From contig NZ_QXEC01000003.1 of NCBI RefSeq assembly GCF_003583405.1, positions 1 to 64,000 on the forward strand: 64,000 nt of DNA, in the 5' to 3' direction. The notes under the pieces were generated by a model. The model did no database searches, was not told the DNA's origin, and saw only the letters and a program-made list of their open reading frames with translations. Within the stretch, counting starts at the first letter, position 1. The number at the start of each line of letters is the position of its first letter. Shown here one piece after another: positions 62,483 to 64,000 of the stretch. The position numbers and the translations under genes are program-made. Source of the stretch: Micromonospora radicis. GTDB lineage: Bacteria > Actinomycetota > Actinomycetes > Mycobacteriales > Micromonosporaceae.

Positions 62483-63544
62483 CTACTTGCGCTTGGGGCT
62501 CTGACCGGACCGTCGCGAACTCTCACCGGCGGTCCGCCGCGAACTCTCACCGGCGGTCCGCCGCGAACTCTCACCGGCGGCTCGCCGCGAACTCTCACCG
62601 GCGGTCCGCCGCGAACTCTCACCGGCGGTCCGCCGCGAACTCTCACCGGCGGCTCGCCGCGAACTCTCGCCAGCGGCTCGCCGGGAACCCTCGCCGGTGG
62701 ATCGCCGGGAAGTGGAGCCGCCGGTGCGCTGACGCAATTCCGAGTCACGACGAGACTGACCCGATGCGCTACTAGTTCGCCGGGCCTCCTGGGCGAGCGA
62801 AAGGTTGGACACTGCGGCTTCCAGGTCTCGCTCGCCACCAGCCGTCCTCGACGGCTGCGACCGACCCGCCGACGGCAGCAGGCTACTTGTGAACTGAGCG
62901 ATGCCCGCGGCTGCGGCACCGTACCCGGAGGCCTGCGGGTTCGAGGGCGTCAGGCCGCCGTACGCGGCCTGGGCGGCCATGTTGGCCAGCGCGACCACGG
63001 CCTGCGGATAGTCCGGAAGGGCATGGGACCGCGACGGATCCCGCTGTACCTGCCAACGGTTCCAGGCCGCGGTCAAGACGGTGTTCAGCGCCTGGGCCCC
63101 ACCGAAACCGACACCGGCAGCGTAGGCATTCGTACTGCCCGCCAGCAGCCCGCCCGCCTGCATGATGAAGGAGGTGCCGCTGAGAATCTGGCCACGCCTC
63201 TGCTCATCGAGAACGCTGGCACGCGCGTTGTCGCGCAACCAGAGCAGGTCGAAGCCCCGCCGCCCACCGGTTCGGTCAGCAAGCGCCAGCGTCATCCGCT
63301 CGCCCGTCCGGGCAAGCTGGATGTCCCAGGTGCCGCCTTCGAAGACCTCCGCCAACCGCTGAAGATTCGGGTCGTCCATCAGCTCGCTTACCGTGTTCTC
63401 GTACGCCTGCTCTTCCTCGCTGCCACTGCCGTTGCCGCTGTCACCGCCGGAGCCGCCGCCGGAGCCGCCGCCGGAGCCGCCGCCGCTGAAGCGGCTGCGT
63501 GCGCTCTCCCACTCACTGCTGTTGGGGCTGTCTGATGAAGACAT
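62483..63544 (-). CDS. Ser/Arg-repeat protein of unknown function
   Basis: 353 residues. A Ser-rich start leads to a (GGGS)n run (about 21-37), then an acidic segment, a soluble helical part (about 45-115), a Gly/Ala hydrophobic core (about 118-215, FIMQAGGLLAGS, GVGFGGAQALN), and a tail with eight copies of an 8-residue unit GESSRRxA ending SGQSPKRK. ATG at 63544 has AGGAG at 5 bp. No family is recognised. The layout (disordered start, hydrophobic core, basic tail) matches the gene at 25818-26813. Confidence 0.75.
   Translation of the reverse strand: MSSSDSPNSSEWESARSRFSGGGSGGGSGGGSGGDSGNGSGSEEEQAYENTVSELMDDPNLQRLAEVFEGGTWDIQLARTGERMTLALADRTGGRRGFDLLWLRDNARASVLDEQRRGQILSGTSFIMQAGGLLAGSTNAYAAGVGFGGAQALNTVLTAAWNRWQVQRDPSRSHALPDYPQAVVALANMAAQAAYGGLTPSNPQASGYGAAAAGIAQFTSSLLPSAGRSQPSRTAGGERDLEAAVSNLSLAQEARRTSSASGQSRRDSELRQRTGGSTSRRSTGEGSRRAAGESSRRAAGESSRRTAGESSRRTAGESSRRAAGESSRRTAGESSRRTAGESSRRSGQSPKRK
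62514..62710. repeat. 24-bp tandem repeat, eight units
   Basis: Near-identical 24-bp units encode GESSRRAA or GESSRRTA. The A/T alternation comes from one base (gct versus gtc type change). Confidence 0.9.
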
Positions 63545-63737
63545 CTCCGCTCCTGTCCACTCGACGAGATGCCCGCTCTACGGCATATACCGGCCGTTGG
63601 TTCGACCGTTCCCGCGAAAACTTTCGCGACGGTGCGCGACGGTTCACCGAGCAACCTCCCGCACGCTGCCCCGTTGGCCGCCCGACGCGTCGGGCGCATT
63701 GCCCGGTGGCCCGGTCCGCCGACCCACGCGGCCCTGC
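63545..63737. other. 193-bp intergenic region
   Basis: No gene supported. It lies between the two Ser/Arg-rich genes on the minus strand and includes a small AT-richer patch around 63610-63635 (CGAAAACTTTCG palindrome), possibly part of a promoter. Confidence 0.5.
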
Positions 63738-64000
63738 TCAGCGCCGGCCGCGGCGGGGGCTCGGGCTGCCCGAACGCGTGGATTCGGGCCGATCGACCGA
63801 CGGCGACCTCGGGCTGGCCGGCGACGGCGAGCGGGTATCGCCGTCGCGTACCGAGGCCACCCGGCGCGAGCTGGTCAGCCCGGCGGCCGTCGTCCGATTC
63901 GACGTGGTCGACGAAGCCACCGACGGCGATGGGCTCACACTCCGCTCCCGCGGATCCGGCCGCGACGACTCGCGCGTACTTCCGGTCGTCGCCCGCGACG
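63738..64000 (-). CDS. Ser/Arg/Pro-rich protein, C-terminal part only
   Basis: The frame is open from the window edge to the stop at 63738; at least 86 residues are visible. They are almost all Ser, Arg, Pro, Thr and Asp and end SPSPRRGRR. The composition and basic tail resemble the neighbouring 353-residue protein and that at 25818-26813. The start and any core domain lie outside the window. Confidence 0.6.
   Translation of the reverse strand, partial: SRATTGSTRESSRPDPRERSVSPSPSVASSTTSNRTTAAGLTSSRRVASVRDGDTRSPSPASPRSPSVDRPESTRSGSPSPRRGRR

Noticed and set aside
1..64000. CRISPR arrays, tRNAs, rRNAs and insertion sequences
   Set aside because: The tandem repeats seen (32, 33, 24 and 18 bp) have no spacers and most are in-frame coding repeats; no cloverleaf, rRNA core or transposase motif was recognised.

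Overview
The window is about 64 kb of very GC-rich chromosomal DNA, dense with GTG starts, 4-bp ATGA/GTGA gene overlaps and actinobacterial families (SCO5389-like, SCO6880-like, DUF4913, LacI/ABC sugar modules, FAAL-type NRPS/PKS). It looks like a filamentous actinomycete, most likely a member of the Micromonosporaceae. That placement rests on gene families and composition, not on a marker gene. I recognise no rRNA, tRNA, CRISPR array, integrase, transposase or relaxase.

Left part (1-11.2 kb): a class-III aminotransferase, a RibD/DHFR-like reductase, a secreted M14 zinc carboxypeptidase, a 14-TM DHA2 drug exporter, and a plus-strand module of membrane-anchored carbohydrate-binding protein, NarL-type histidine kinase, NarL/LuxR response regulator and a degenerate stand-alone receiver. 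A lone ECF sigma factor converges on this module.

11.3-25 kb: one long minus-strand operon for a type IV secretion-like machine. In transcription order it encodes a DUF6668-like protein with a defective P-loop, two VirB2-like pilin/membrane proteins, a VirB8-like-topology membrane protein, a VirB6-like channel protein, an SCO6880-family protein, a VirB4-like ATPase, a VirD4-like coupling ATPase, a membrane-anchored fusion of a transglycosylase-like domain with a GH19 glycoside hydrolase, a DUF4913 protein, and a 1000-residue protein ending in an F5/8C (discoidin) domain. No relaxase or integrase is present, so protein export or cell-surface work is at least as plausible as conjugation.

25-38 kb: a cell-surface and cell-wall island. 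It holds a Ser/Arg-tailed protein of unknown function, an ECF sigma/anti-sigma pair, a double transglycosylase-like plus ricin-lectin protein, a mycosin-like subtilase that has lost its catalytic His and Ser, two large unknown proteins (one shares a LysM-like domain with the dead mycosin, the other shares a domain with the discoidin protein of the secretion operon), and a thaumatin-ricin fusion.

38-54 kb: a CPBP intramembrane protease, a CooC/MinD-like ATPase, an LLM-oxidoreductase remnant, an SCO5389-like protein, and a single 12-kb gene for a FAAL-ACP-KS-(degenerate AT)-KR-ACP-C-A-PCP-C assembly line. Its last domain resembles cyanobacterial acyl-ACP reductase (AAR), which predicts reductive release of a lipo-aminoaldehyde or alcohol.

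54-62 kb: a LacI-controlled sugar operon (LacI, FAD oxidoreductase, ABC binding protein, two permeases, no ATPase). Three CTAATnCGCATTAG operators lie in front of it, and a fourth, weaker copy lies upstream of a Tat-exported beta-propeller glycosidase. A decayed amidohydrolase lies between. 62-64 kb: two more Ser/Arg-rich proteins with basic C-termini, the last cut by the window edge, resembling the one at 25.8 kb.
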